From contig NW_027473349.1 in the NCBI RefSeq assembly GCF_050947335.1, positions 310,001-374,000 on the forward strand: a stretch of DNA of 64,000 nucleotides. The letters are read 5' to 3'. Below are positions 37,031-50,000 of the stretch, piece by piece. Position 1 is the stretch's first letter. Each line of letters opens with the position of its first letter. Origin of the DNA: Megachile rotundata. Its lineage: Eukaryota > Arthropoda > Insecta > Hymenoptera > Megachilidae. The notes beneath the pieces are model-generated. The model was not told the origin of the DNA. It searched no databases and worked only from the letters and a program-made list of their open reading frames with translations. The position numbers and the translations under genes are program-made.

Positions 37031-38640
37031 ATTGTGTGATTGTGTGACCGTGATTGTGTGACCGTGATTGTGTGACCGTGACTGTGTGGCCGTGATTGAG
37101 TGACCGTGATTGTGATTGCGTGATTGTGTGATTGTGTGATCGTGTGATCGTGTGATTGTGTGATCGTGTGATTGTGTGATTGTGTGAGTGTGTGATTGTG
37201 TGATTGTGTGATTGTGTGATTGTGACTGTGTGATTGTGTGATTGTGTGATTGTGTGGTTGTGAGATTTTGCGATTGTGTGATTGTGTGATTGTGTGATTG
37301 TGTGATTGTGACTGTGTGATTGTGTGAGTGTGTGATTGTGTGATTGTGTGATTGTGTGATTGTGTGATTGTGTGATTGTGTGATTGTGTGATTGTGTGAT
37401 TGTGATTGTGTGATTGTGACTGTCTGATTGTGAAGGTGTGTGATTGGGTGATTGAGTGATTGTGTGGTTGTGTGATTGTGTGGTTGTGTGATTGTGTGGT
37501 TGTGTGATTGTGTGATTGTGTGATTGTGTGATTGTGTGATTGTGTGATTGTGTGATTGTGTGATTGTGTGATTGTGTGATTGTGTGATTGTGTGATTGTG
37601 TGAATGTGTGATTGTGGTTGTGTGATTGTGGTTGTGTGATTGTGGTTGTGTGATTGTGATTGTGTGATTGTGATTGTGTGATTGTGACTGTGAGATTGTG
37701 TGAGTGTGTGATTGTGTGATTGTGTGGTTGTGTGATTGTGTGGTTGTGTGATTGTGTGAGTGTGTGATTGTGTGATTGTATGGTTGTGTGATTGTGTGAT
37801 TGTGTGATTGTGTGATTGTGTGATTGTGTGATTGTGTGATTGTGTGATTGTGCGAGTCTGTGATTGTGTGATTGTGTGATTGTGTGATTGTGTGATTGTG
37901 TGATAGTGACTGTGTGATTGTGTGATTGTGTGATTGTGTGACCGTGATTGTGTGACCGTGATTGTGTGACCGTGATTGTGTGACCGTGATTGTGTGGCCG
38001 TGATTGAGTGACCGTGATTGTGATTGCGTGATTGTGTGATTGTGTGATCGTGTGATCGTGTGATTGTGTGATCGTGTGATTGTGTGATTGTGTGATTGTG
38101 TGATTGTGTGATTGTGACTGTGTGATTGTGTGAGTGTGTGATTGTGTGAGTGTGTGGTTGGGTGATTGTGTGATTGTGTGATTGAGTGATTGTGTGAGTG
38201 TGGGGTTGTGTGATTGTGTGATTGTGTGGTTGTGTGGTTGTGTGATTGTGTGATTGTGTGATTGTGTGATTGTGTGATTGTGTGATTGTGTGATTGTGTG
38301 ATTGTGTGATTGTGTGATTGTGTGATTGTGTGACTGTGTGATTGTGTGATTGTGTGATTGTGTGATTGTGTGATTGTGCGATTGTGTAATTGTGATTGTG
38401 TGATTGTGATTGTGTGTACTGTGTGATTGTGTGATTGTGTGATTGTGTGATTGAGTGATTGTGTGACTGCGTGATTGTGTGACTGTGTGATTGTGTGACT
38501 GCGTGATTGTGTGACCGCGATTGTGTGACCGTGATTGTGTGACCGTGATTTTGTGACCGTGATTGTGTGGCCGTGATTGTGTCATCGTGATTGTGTGATC
38601 GTGATTGTGTGATCGTGATTGTGCAATCGTGATTGTGTGA
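37031..38640. repeat. Class A block with about 1.1 kb missing
   Basis: Q with GACCGTGACTG (GGCCG at 37,088), GAGATTTTGCG near 37,263, GAAGGTG at 37,432, GCGAGTCTG at 37,853 and Q (GGCCG at 37,996). Then near 38,160 it jumps to the GGGGTTG end (about 38,200), T at 38,417 and P2 (GCAATCG at 38,623). The doubled TACT region is gone. A GTGTGGTTGGG junction at about 38,156-38,162 marks the break. This is the last class A block and the last P2 of the GGCCG subtype. Confidence 0.82.
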
Positions 38641-39845
38641 TTGCGTGATTGTGATTGTGTGATTGTGTGACTGTGTGATTGTGTGATTGTGTGATTGTGT
38701 GATTGTGTGATTGTGTGATTGTGTGATTGTGTGATTGTGTGATTGTGTGATTGTGTGATTGTGATTGTGTGATTGTGATTGTGTGATTTTGACTGCGTGA
38801 TTGTGACTGTGTGATTGTGTGAGTGTGTGATTGTGTGATTGAGTGATTGTGTGCTTGCGTGATTGTGTGATTGTGTGATTGTGTGATTGTGTGATTGTGT
38901 GATTGTGTGATTGTGTGATTGTGTGATTGTGTGATTGTGTGATTGTGTGATTGTGTGATTGTGTGATTGTGTGATTGTGTGATTGTGTGATTGTGTGAGT
39001 GTGTGATTGTGTGGTTGTGTGATTGTGTGATTGTGTGATTGTGTGATTGTGTGATTGTGTGATTGTGTGATTGTGTGATTGTGTGATTGTGTGATTGTGT
39101 GATTGTGTGATTGTGTGATTGTGGTTGTGTGATTGTGATTGTGTGATTGAGTGATTGTGTGATTGTGTGATTGTGTGATTGTGTGACTGTGTGATTGTGT
39201 GATTGTGTGATTGTGTGATTGTGTGATTGTGTGATTGTGTGACTGTGTGATTGTGTGCTTGTGTGATTGTGCGATTGTGTGATTGTGCGATTGTGTAATT
39301 GTGATTGTGTGATTGTGATTGTGTGTACTGTGTGATTGTGTGATTGTGTGATTGTGTGATTGTGTGATTGTGTGATTATGTGATTGTGTGATTGTGTGAT
39401 TGTGTGATTGTGTGAGTGTGTGATTGTCTGATTGAGTGATTGTGTGGTTGTGTGATTGTGTGGTTGTGTGAGTGTGTGATTGTGTGATTAGGTGATTGTG
39501 TGATTGTGTGATTGTGACTGTGGGATTGTATGAGTGTGTGGTTGTGTGATTGAGTGATTGTGTGCTTGTGTGATTGTGTGATTGTGTGACCGTGATTGTG
39601 TGACCGTGATTGTGTGGCCGCGATTGAGTGACCGTGATTGTGATTGCGTGATTGTGTGATTGTGTGATCGTGTGATCGTGTGACTGTGTCATCGTGTGAT
39701 TGTGTGATTGTGTGAGTGTGTGATTGTGTGATTGTGTGATTGTGTGATTGTGACTGTGTGATTGTGTGATTGTGTGATTGTGTGGTTGTGTGATTTTGTG
39801 ATTGTGTGATTGTGTGATTGTGTGATTGTGTGATTGTGTGATTGT
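38641..39845. repeat. Class C block with plain-octamer lead
   Basis: Mostly plain octamers to about 39,240 with one 14-bp unit near 39,122. Then T at 39,326, TTATG near 39,375, GTCTG near 39,428, GTGGGATTGTATG near 39,522, Q (GGCCG at 39,616, followed by a private GCG) and GATTTTGTG near 39,793. The Q cassette has GTCATCG near 39,690 where other C copies have GTGATCG. Confidence 0.75.
39287..39334. repeat. T cassette (TACT nine-mer with fixed flank), representative of 47
   Basis: A GCG unit, then GTAATTG, two 14-bp (8+6) units and the nine-base unit GTGTGTACT form a fixed cassette of about 48 bp. I count 47 copies, with TACT starting at 815, 2219, 3786, 4967, 5874, 7047, 10566, 11695, 15058, 16451, 16844, 18697, 19849, 20961, 22406, 22799, 23926, 24295, 25416, 27509, 28945, 30352, 32011, 32728, 34679, 36188, 38417, 39326, 40043, 40878, 41551, 42386, 43429, 44666, 45537, 46720, 47623, 48522, 50171, 51600, 52539, 54186, 55981, 57942, 59609, 61270 and 62805. 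The odd unit length and constant flank imply a single origin. Confidence 0.85.
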
Positions 39846-41353
39846 GACTGTGTGATTGTGTGAGTGTGTGATTGTGTGATTGTGTGATTGTGTGATTGTG
39901 TGACTGTGTGATTGTGTGATTGTGTGATTGTGTGATTGTGTGATAGTGTGATTGTGTGACTGTGTGATTGTGTGATTGTGTGATTGTGCGATTGTGTGAT
40001 TGTGCGTTTGTGTAATTGTGATTGTGTGATTGTGATTGTGTGTACTGTGTGATTGTGTGATTGTGTGATTGTGTGATTGTGTGATTGTGTGATTGTGTAA
40101 TTGTGTGATTGTGTGATTATGTGATTGTGTGATTGTGTGATTGTGTGATTGTGTGAGTGTGTGATTGTCTGATTGAGTGATTGTGTGCTTGTGCGATTGT
40201 GTGGTTGTGTGATTGTGTGATTGTGTGATTAGGTGATTGTGTGATTGTGTGATTGTGACTGTGTGATTGTATGAGTGTGTGATTGTGTGATTGAGTGATT
40301 GTGTGCTTGTGTGATTGTGTGGTTGTGTGATTGTGTGATTGTGTGATTGTGTGATTGCGTGATTGTGTGATTGTGTGATTGTGTGATTGTGTGATTGTGT
40401 GATTGTGTGATTGTGTGAGTGTGTGATTGTCTGATTGAGTGATTGTGTGCTTGTGTGATTGTGTGGTTGTGTGATTGTGTGATTGTGTGATTAGGTGATT
40501 GTGTGATTGTGTGATTGTGTGATTGTGACTGTGTGATTGTGTGATTGGGTGAGTGTGTGATTGTGTGATTGAGTGACTGTGTGCTTGTGTGATTGTGTGG
40601 TTGTGTGATTGTGTGATTGTGTGATTGTGTGATTGTGTGATTGTGTGATTGTGTGATTGTGTGATTGTGTGATTGTGGTTGTGTGATTGTGATTGTGTGA
40701 TTGTGATTGTGTGATTGTGATTGTGATTGTGTGATTGTGATTGTGTGATTGTGATTGTGTGATTGTGTGATTGTGTGATTGAGTGATTGTGTGAGTGTGT
40801 GGTTGTGTGATTGTGTGATTGTGCGATTGTGTGATTGTGCGTTTGTGTAATTGTGATTGTGTGATTGTGATTGTGTGTACTGTGTGATTGTGTGATTGTG
40901 TGATTGTGTGATTGTGTGATTGTGTGATTATGTGATTGTGTGATTGTGTGATTGTGTGATTGTGTGAGTGTGTGATTGTCTGATTGAGTGATTGTGTGCT
41001 TGTGCGATTGTGTGGTTGTGTGATTGTGTGATTGTGTGATTAGGTGATTGTGTGATTGTGTGATTGTGACTGTGTGATTGTATGAGTGTGTGATTGTGTG
41101 ATTGAGTGATTGTGTGCTTGTGTGATTGTGTGGTTGTGTGATTGTGTGATTGTGTGATTGTGTGATTGCGTGATTGTGTGATTGAGTGACTGTGTGCTTG
41201 TGTGATTGTGTGGTTGTGTGATTGTGTGATTGTGTGATTGTGTGATTGTGTGATTGTGTGATTGTGTGATTGTGTGATTGTGTGATTGTGTGATTGTGTG
41301 ATTGTGTGATTGTGTGATTGTGTGATTGTGTGATTGTGTGATTGTGTGATTGT
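39846..41353. repeat. 1,508-bp tandem duplication, copy 1
   Basis: Every landmark I compared is repeated exactly 1,508 bases later: GACTG 39,846/41,354, CGTTTG 40,005/41,513, T 40,043/41,551, GTGTAATTG 40,095/41,603, GATTGGGTG 40,547/42,055, second T 40,878/42,386, GATTGCG 41,163/42,671, GAGTGAC 41,184/42,692 and GGTT 41,212/42,720. No offset drift was found, unlike all older duplications here. The left edge is uncertain because it lies in plain octamers between about 39,795 and 39,846. Confidence 0.92.
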
Positions 41354-42861
41354 GACTGTGTGATTGTGTGAGTGTGTGATTGTGTGATTGTGTGATTGTG
41401 TGATTGTGTGACTGTGTGATTGTGTGATTGTGTGATTGTGTGATTGTGTGATAGTGTGATTGTGTGACTGTGTGATTGTGTGATTGTGTGATTGTGCGAT
41501 TGTGTGATTGTGCGTTTGTGTAATTGTGATTGTGTGATTGTGATTGTGTGTACTGTGTGATTGTGTGATTGTGTGATTGTGTGATTGTGTGATTGTGTGA
41601 TTGTGTAATTGTGTGATTGTGTGATTATGTGATTGTGTGATTGTGTGATTGTGTGATTGTGTGAGTGTGTGATTGTCTGATTGAGTGATTGTGTGCTTGT
41701 GCGATTGTGTGGTTGTGTGATTGTGTGATTGTGTGATTAGGTGATTGTGTGATTGTGTGATTGTGACTGTGTGATTGTATGAGTGTGTGATTGTGTGATT
41801 GAGTGATTGTGTGCTTGTGTGATTGTGTGGTTGTGTGATTGTGTGATTGTGTGATTGTGTGATTGCGTGATTGTGTGATTGTGTGATTGTGTGATTGTGT
41901 GATTGTGTGATTGTGTGATTGTGTGAGTGTGTGATTGTCTGATTGAGTGATTGTGTGCTTGTGTGATTGTGTGGTTGTGTGATTGTGTGATTGTGTGATT
42001 AGGTGATTGTGTGATTGTGTGATTGTGTGATTGTGACTGTGTGATTGTGTGATTGGGTGAGTGTGTGATTGTGTGATTGAGTGACTGTGTGCTTGTGTGA
42101 TTGTGTGGTTGTGTGATTGTGTGATTGTGTGATTGTGTGATTGTGTGATTGTGTGATTGTGTGATTGTGTGATTGTGTGATTGTGGTTGTGTGATTGTGA
42201 TTGTGTGATTGTGATTGTGTGATTGTGATTGTGATTGTGTGATTGTGATTGTGTGATTGTGATTGTGTGATTGTGTGATTGTGTGATTGAGTGATTGTGT
42301 GAGTGTGTGGTTGTGTGATTGTGTGATTGTGCGATTGTGTGATTGTGCGTTTGTGTAATTGTGATTGTGTGATTGTGATTGTGTGTACTGTGTGATTGTG
42401 TGATTGTGTGATTGTGTGATTGTGTGATTGTGTGATTATGTGATTGTGTGATTGTGTGATTGTGTGATTGTGTGAGTGTGTGATTGTCTGATTGAGTGAT
42501 TGTGTGCTTGTGCGATTGTGTGGTTGTGTGATTGTGTGATTGTGTGATTAGGTGATTGTGTGATTGTGTGATTGTGACTGTGTGATTGTATGAGTGTGTG
42601 ATTGTGTGATTGAGTGATTGTGTGCTTGTGTGATTGTGTGGTTGTGTGATTGTGTGATTGTGTGATTGTGTGATTGCGTGATTGTGTGATTGAGTGACTG
42701 TGTGCTTGTGTGATTGTGTGGTTGTGTGATTGTGTGATTGTGTGATTGTGTGATTGTGTGATTGTGTGATTGTGTGATTGTGTGATTGTGTGATTGTGTG
42801 ATTGTGTGATTGTGTGATTGTGTGATTGTGTGATTGTGTGATTGTGTGATTGTGGTTGTGT
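41354..42861. repeat. 1,508-bp tandem duplication, copy 2
   Basis: Matches copy 1 in register throughout at the landmarks listed there, including the private GATTGGGTG change and the paired T cassettes. The match ends near 42,853, where this copy has GTGGTTG followed by 14-bp units and copy 1's continuation would have GTGACTG. The break therefore lies within a plain octamer run, consistent with exchange between plain runs. Confidence 0.92.
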
Positions 42862-45800
42862 GATTGTGATTGTGTGATTGTGATTGTGTGATTGTGATTG
42901 TGATTGTGTGATTGTGATTGTGTGATTGTGATTGTGTGATTGTGTGATTGTGTGATTGTGTGATTGTGTGAGTGTGTGATTGTGTGATTGTGATTGTGAT
43001 TGTGTGATTGTGATTGTGTGATTGTGATTGTGTGATTGTGATTGTGTGATTGTGTGATTGTGTGATTGAGTGATTGTGTGAGTGTGTGGTTGTGTGATTG
43101 TATGATTGTGTGATTGTGTGGTTGTGTGATTGTGTGATTGTGTGATTGTGTGATTGTGTGATTGTGTGGTTGTGTGATTGTGTGATTGTGTGATTGTGTG
43201 ATTGTGTGATTGTGTGATTGTGTGATTGTGTGATTGTGTGATTGTGTGATTGTGTGATTGTGATTGTGTGATTGTGATTGTGTGATTGTGACTGTGTGAT
43301 TGTGACTGTGTGATTTTGTGAGTGTGTGATTGTGTGATTGAGTGATTGTGTGCTTGTGTGATTGTGTGATTGTGTTATTGTGTGATTGTGCGATTGTGTA
43401 ATTGTGATTGTGTGATTGTGATTGTGTGTACTGTGTGATTGTGTGATTGTGTGATTGTGTGATTGTGTGATTGTGTGATTGTGTGATTGTGTGATTGTGT
43501 GATTGTGTGATTGTGAGATTGTGTGATTGTGTGATTGTGTGACTGCGTGATTGTGTGACTGTGTGATTGTGTGACTGCGTGATTGTGTGACCGCGATTGT
43601 GTGACCGTGATTGTGTGACCGTGATTTTGTGACCGTGATTGTGTGACCGTGATTGTGTCATCGTGATTGTGTGATCGTGATTGTGTGATCGTGATTGTGT
43701 GATCGTGATTGTGCAATCGTGATTGTGTGATTGCGTGATTGTGATTGTGTGATTGTGTGACTGTGTGATTGTGTGATTGTGTGATTGTGTGATTGTGTGA
43801 TTGTGTGATTGTGTGATTGTGTGATTGTGTGATTGTGTGATTGTGTGATTGTGTGATTGTGTGATTGTGATTGTGTGATTGTGATTGTGTGATTGTGACT
43901 GTGTGATTGTGACTGTGTGATTTTGTGAGTGTGTGATTGTGTGATTGAGTGATTGTGTGCTTGTGTGATTGTGTGATTGTGTGATTGTGTGATTGTGTGA
44001 TTGTGTGATTGTGTGATTGTGTGATTGTGTGATTGTGTGATTGTGTGATTGTGTGATTGTGTGATTGTGTGATTGTGTGATTGTGATTGTGTGATTGTGA
44101 TTGTGTGATTGTGACTGTGTGATTGTGACTGTGTGATTGTGTGAGTGTGTGATTGTGTGATTGAGTGATTGTGTGCTTGTGTGATTGTGTGGTTGTGTGA
44201 TTGTGTGATTGTGTGATTAGGTGATTGTGTGATTGTGTGATTGTGTGATTGTGCGATTGTGTGATTGTGTGATTGTGTGATTGTGTGATTGTGTGATTGT
44301 GTGATTGTGTGATTGTGTGATTGTGTGATTGTGTGATTGTGTGATTGTGTGATTGTGTGATTGTGTGATTGTGTGATTGTGTGATTGTGTGATTGTGTGA
44401 TTGTGTGATTGTGTGATTGTGACTGTGTGATTGTGTGAGTGTGTGATTGTGTGATTGAGTGACTGTGTGCTTGTGTGATTGTGTGGTTGTGTGATTGTGA
44501 TTGTGTGATTGTGATTGTGTGATTGTGACTGTGTGATTGTGACTGTGTGATTTTGTGAGTGTGTGATTGTGTGATTGAGTGATTGTGTGCTTGTGTGATT
44601 GTGTGATTGTGTTATTGTGTGATTGTGCGATTGTGTAATTGTGATTGTGTGATTGTGATTGTGTGTACTGTGTGATTGTGTGATTGTGTGATTGTGTGAT
44701 TGTGTGATTGTGTGATTGTGTGATTGTGTGATTGTGTGATTGTGAGATTGTGTGATTGTGTGATTGTGTGATTGAGTGATTGTGTGACTGCGTGATTGTG
44801 TGACTGTGTGATTGTGTGACTTCGTGATTGTGTGACCGCGATTGTGTGACCGTGATTGTGTGACCGTGATTTTGTGACCGTGATTGTGTGACCGTGATTG
44901 TGTCATCGTGATTGTGTGATCGTGATTGTGTGATCGTGATTGTGCAATCGTGATTGTGTGATTGCGTGATTGTGATTGTGTGATTGTGTGACTGTGTGAT
45001 TGTGTGATTGTGTGATTGTGTGATTGTGTGATTGTGATTGTGATTGTGTGATTGTGATTGTGTGATTGTGATTGTGTGATTGTGTGATTGAGTGATTGTG
45101 CGAGTGTGTGGTTGTGTGATTGTATGATTGTGTGATTGTGTGGTTGTGTGATTGTGTGATTGTGTGATTGTGTGATTGTGTGATTGTGTGATTGTGTGAT
45201 TGTGTGATTGTGTGATTGTGTGATTGTGACTGTGCGATTGTGTGAGTGTGTGATTGTGTGGTTGTGTGATTGTGTGATTGTGTGGTTGTGTGATTGTGTG
45301 ATTGTGTGATTGTGTGATTGTGTGATTGTGTGATTGTGTGATTGTGTGATTGTGTGATTGTGTGATTGTGATTGTGTGATTGTGATTGTGTGATTGTGAC
45401 TGTGTGATTGTGACTGTGTGATTTTGTGAGTGTGTGATTGTGTGATTGAGTGATTGTGTGCTTGTGTGATTGTGTGATTGTGTTATTGTGTGATTGTGCG
45501 ATTGTGTAATTGTGATTGTGTGATTGTGATTGTGTGTACTGTGTGATTGTGTGATTGTGTGATTGTGTGATTGTGTGATTGTGTGATTGTGTGATTGTGT
45601 GATTGTGTGATTGTGTGATTGTGAGATTGTGTGATTGTGTGATTGTGTGACTGCGTGATTGTGTGACTGTGTGATTGTGTGACTGCGTGATTGTGTGACC
45701 GCGATTGTGTGACCGTGATTGTGTGACCGTGATTTTGTGACCGTGATTGTGTGACCGTGATTGTGTCATCGTGATTGTGTGATCGTGATTGTGTGATCGT

Positions 45801-47000
45801 GATTGTGCAATCGTGATTGTGTGATTGCGTGATTGTGATTGTGTGATTGTGTGACTGTGTGATTGTGTGATTGTGTGATTGTGTGATTGTGTGATTGTGT
45901 GATTGTGTGATTGTGTGATTGTGTGATTGTGTGATTGTGTGATTGTGTGATTGTGTGATTGTGATTGTGTGATTGTGATTGTGTGATTGTGACTGTGTGA
46001 TTGTGACTGTGTGATTTTGTGAGTGTGTGATTGTGTGATTGAGTGATTGTGTGCTTGTGTGATTGTGTGATTGTGTGATTGTGTGATTGTGTGATTGTGT
46101 GATTGTGTGATTGTGTGATTGTGTGATTGTGTGATTGTGTGATTGTGTGATTGTGTGATTGTGTGATTGTGATTGTGTGATTGTGATTGTGTGATTGTGA
46201 CTGTGTGATTGTGACTCTGTGATTGTGTGAGTGTGTGATTGTGTGATTGAGTGATTGTGTGCTTGTGTGATTGTGTGGTTGTGTGATTGTGTGATTGTGT
46301 GATTAGGTGATTGTGTGATTGTGTGATTGTGTGATTGTGCGATTGTGTGATTGTGTGATTGTGTGATTGTGTGATTGTGTGATTGTGTGATTGTGTGATG
46401 GTGTGATTGTGTGATTGTGTGATTGTGAGATTGTGTGATTGTGTGATTGTGTGATTGTGTGATTGTGTGATTGTGACTGTGTGATTGTGTGAGTGTGTGA
46501 TTGTGTGATTGAGTGACTGTGTGCTTGTGTGATTGTGTGGTTGTGTGATTGTGATTGTGTGATTGTGATTGTGTGATTGTGACTGTGTGATTGTGACTGT
46601 GTGATTTTGTGAGTGTGTGATTGTGTGATTGAGTGATTGTGTGCTTGTGTGATTGTGTGATTGTGTTATTGTGTGATTGTGCGATTGTGTAATTGTGATT
46701 GTGTGATTGTGATTGTGTGTACTGTGTGATTGTGTGATTGTGTGATTGTGTGATTGTGTGATTGTGTGATTGTGTGATTGTGTGATTGTGTGATTGTGTG
46801 ATTGTGAGATTGTGTGATTGTGTGATTGTGTGATTGAGTGATTGTGTGACTGCGTGATTGTGTGACTGTGTGATTGTGTGACTGCGTGATTGTGTGACCG
46901 CGATTGTGTGACCGTGATTGTGTGACCGTGATTTTGTGACCGTGATTGTGTGACCGTGATTGTGTCATCGTGATTGTGTGATCGTGATTGTGTGATCGTG
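42862..47000. repeat. Class E array with about 2.1-kb periodicity
   Basis: T cassettes at 43,429, 44,666, 45,537 and 46,720 (then 47,623), and P2 at 43,713, 44,944, 45,807 and 47,006. Alternate T sites are 2,108, 2,054 and 2,086 apart, so the unit has two T and two P2. The class marker GATTTTGTGAGTG recurs near 43,313, 43,919, 44,552, 45,421, 46,014 and 46,607. P2 here reads GTGTGACCG before GTCATCG, not GTGTGGCCG as in the left half. The first P2 (43,713) has one extra GATCG unit. Confidence 0.8.
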
Positions 47001-50000
47001 ATTGTGCAATCGTGATTGTGTGATTGCGTGATTGTGATTGTGTGATTGTGTGACTGTGTGATTGTGTGATTGTGTGATTGTGTGATTGTGATTGTGATTG
47101 TGTGATTGTGATTGTGTGATTGTGTGATTGTGATTGTGTGATTGTGTGATTGAGTGATTGTGCGAGTGTGTGGTTGTGTGATTGTATGATTGTGTGATTG
47201 TGTGGTTGTGTGATTGTGTGATTGTGTGATTGTGTGATTGTGTGATTGTGTGATTGTGTGATTGTGTGATTGTGTGATTGTGTGATTGTGTGATTGTGTG
47301 ATTGTGTGATTGTGACTGTGCGATTGTGTGAGTGTGTGATTGTGTGGTTGTGTGATTGTGTGATTGTGTGGTTGTGTGATTGTGTGATTGTGTGATTGTG
47401 TGATTGTGTGATTGTGTGATTGTGTGATTGTGTGATTGTGTGATTGTGTGATTGTGATTGTGTGATTGTGATTGTGTGATTGTGACTGTGTGATTGTGAC
47501 TGTGTGATTTTGTGAGTGTGTGATTGTGTGATTGAGTGATTGTGTGCTTGTGTGATTGTGTGATTGTGTTATTGTGTGATTGTGCGATTGTGTAATTGTG
47601 ATTGTGTGATTGTGATTGTGTGTACTGTGTGATTGTGTGATTGTGTGATTGTGTGATTGTGTGATTGTGTGATTGTGAGATTGTGTGATTGTGTGATTGT
47701 GTGATTGTGTGATTGTGTGATTGTGTGATTGTGTGATTGTGTGATTGTGTGATTGTGTGATTGTGTGATTGTGTGATTGTGTGATTGTGTGATTGTGTGA
47801 TTGTGTGATTATGTTATTGTGTGATTGTGTGATTGTGTGATTGTGTGAGTGTGTGATTGTGTGATTGTGTGATTGTGATTGTGTGATTGTGACTGTGTGA
47901 TTGTGTGAGTGTGTGATTGTGTGATTGAGTGACTGTGTGGTTGTGTGATTGTGTGATTGTGTGATTGTGTGGTTGTGTGATTGTGTGGTTGTGTGATTGT
48001 GTGATTGTGTGATTGTGTGATTGTGTGATTGTGTGATTGTGTGATTGTGGTTGTGTGATTGTGTGGTTGTGTGATTGTGTGATTGTGTGATTGTGTGATT
48101 GTGTGATTGTGTGATTGTGTGATTGTGTGATTGTGTGATTGTGTGATTGTGTGATTGTTTGATTGTGTGATTGTGTGATTGTGTGAGTGTGTGATTGTGT
48201 GGTTGTGTGATTGTGTGATTGTGTGATTGTGTGATTGTGTGATTGTGTGATTGTGTGATTGTGTGATTGTGTGATTGTGTGATTGTGTGATTGTGGTTGT
48301 GTGATTGTGATTGTGTGATTGAGTGATTGTGTGATTGTGTGATTGTGTGATTGTGTGACTGTGTGATTGTGTGATTGTGTGATTGTGTGATTGTGTGATT
48401 GTGTGATTGTGTGATTGTGTGATTGTGTGATTGTGTGACTGTGTGATTGTGTGATTGTGTGATTGTGCGATTGTGTGATTGTGCGATTGTGTAATTGTGA
48501 TTGTGTGATTGTGATTGTGTGTACTGTGTAATTGTGTGATTGTGTGATTGTGTGATTGTGTGATTATGTGATTGTGTGATTGTGTGATTGTGTGATTGTG
48601 TGAGTGTGTGATTGTCTGATTGAGTGATTGTGTGCTTGTGTGATTGTGTGGTTGTGTGATTGTGTGATTGTGTGATTAGGTGATTGTGTGATTGTGTGAT
48701 TGTGACTGTGGGATTGTATGAGTGTGTGATTGTGTGATTGAGTGATTGTGTGCTTGTGTGATTGTGTGATTGTGTGACCGTGATTGTGTGACCGTGATTG
48801 TGTGACCGTGATTGTGTGGCCGTGATTGAGTGACCGTGATTGTGATTGCGTGATTGTGTGATTGTGTGATCGTGTGATCGTGTGACTGTGTGATCGTGTG
48901 ATTGTGTGATTGTGTGAGTGTGTGATTGTGTGATTGTGTGATTGTGTGATTGTGACTGTGTGATTGTGTGATTGAGTGATTGTGTGGTTGTGTGATTGTG
49001 TGATTGTGTGATTTTGTGATTGTGTGATTGTGTGATTGTGTGATTGTGTGATTGTGTGATTGTGTGATTGTGTGATTGTGTGATTGTGGTTGTGTGATTG
49101 TGATTGTGCGATTGTGATTGTGTGATTGTGTCTGTGTGATTGTGTGAGTGTGTGATTGTGTGATTGTGTGATTGTGTGATTGTGTGAGTGTGTGATTGTG
49201 TGATTGTGTGATTGTGTGATTGTGTGATTGTGTGATTGTGTAATTGTGATTGTGCGATTGTGTGATTGTGTGATTGTGTGATTGTGTGATTGTGTGATTG
49301 TGTGATTGTGTGATTGTGTGAGTGTGTGATTGTCTGATTGAGTGATTGTGTGCTTGTGTGATTGTGTGGTTGTGTGATTGTGTGATTGTGTGATTAGGTG
49401 ATTGTGTGATTGTGTGATTGTGTGATTGTGACTGTGTGATTGTGTGATTGTGTGAGTGTGTGATTGTGTGATTGAGTGGCTGTGTGCTTGTGTGATTGTG
49501 TGGTTGTGTGATTGTGTGATTGTGTGATTGTGTGATTGTGTGATTGTGTGATTGTGTGATTGTGTGATTGTGTGATTGTGTGATTGTGGTTGTGTGATTG
49601 TGATTGTGTGATTGTGATTGTGTGATTGTGATTGTGATTGTGTGATTGTGATTGTGTGATTGTGATTGTGTGATTGTGTGATTGTGTGATTGAGTGATTG
49701 TGTGAGTGTGTGATTGTGTGATTGTGATTGTGATTGTGTGATTGTGATTGTGTGATTGTGATTGTGTGATTGTGATTGTGTGATTGTGTGATTGTGTGAT
49801 TGAGTGATTGTGTGAGTGTGTGGTTGTGTGATTGTATGATTGTGTGATTGTGTGGTTGTGTGATTGTGTGATTGTGTGATTGTGTGATTGTGTGATTGTG
49901 TGATTGTGTGATTGTGTGGTTGTGTGATTGTGTGATTGTGTGATTGTGTGATTGTGTGATTGTGTGATTGTGTGATTGTGTGATTGTGTGATTGTGTGAT

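Noticed and set aside
44903..44906. Four-base ATGA overlap between consecutive minus-strand frames (also at 20,014-20,017), as in a translationally coupled operon
   Set aside because: The P2 unit GTCATCG contains TCAT, which reads ATGA on the minus strand and so gives a start and a stop by chance in each such copy.
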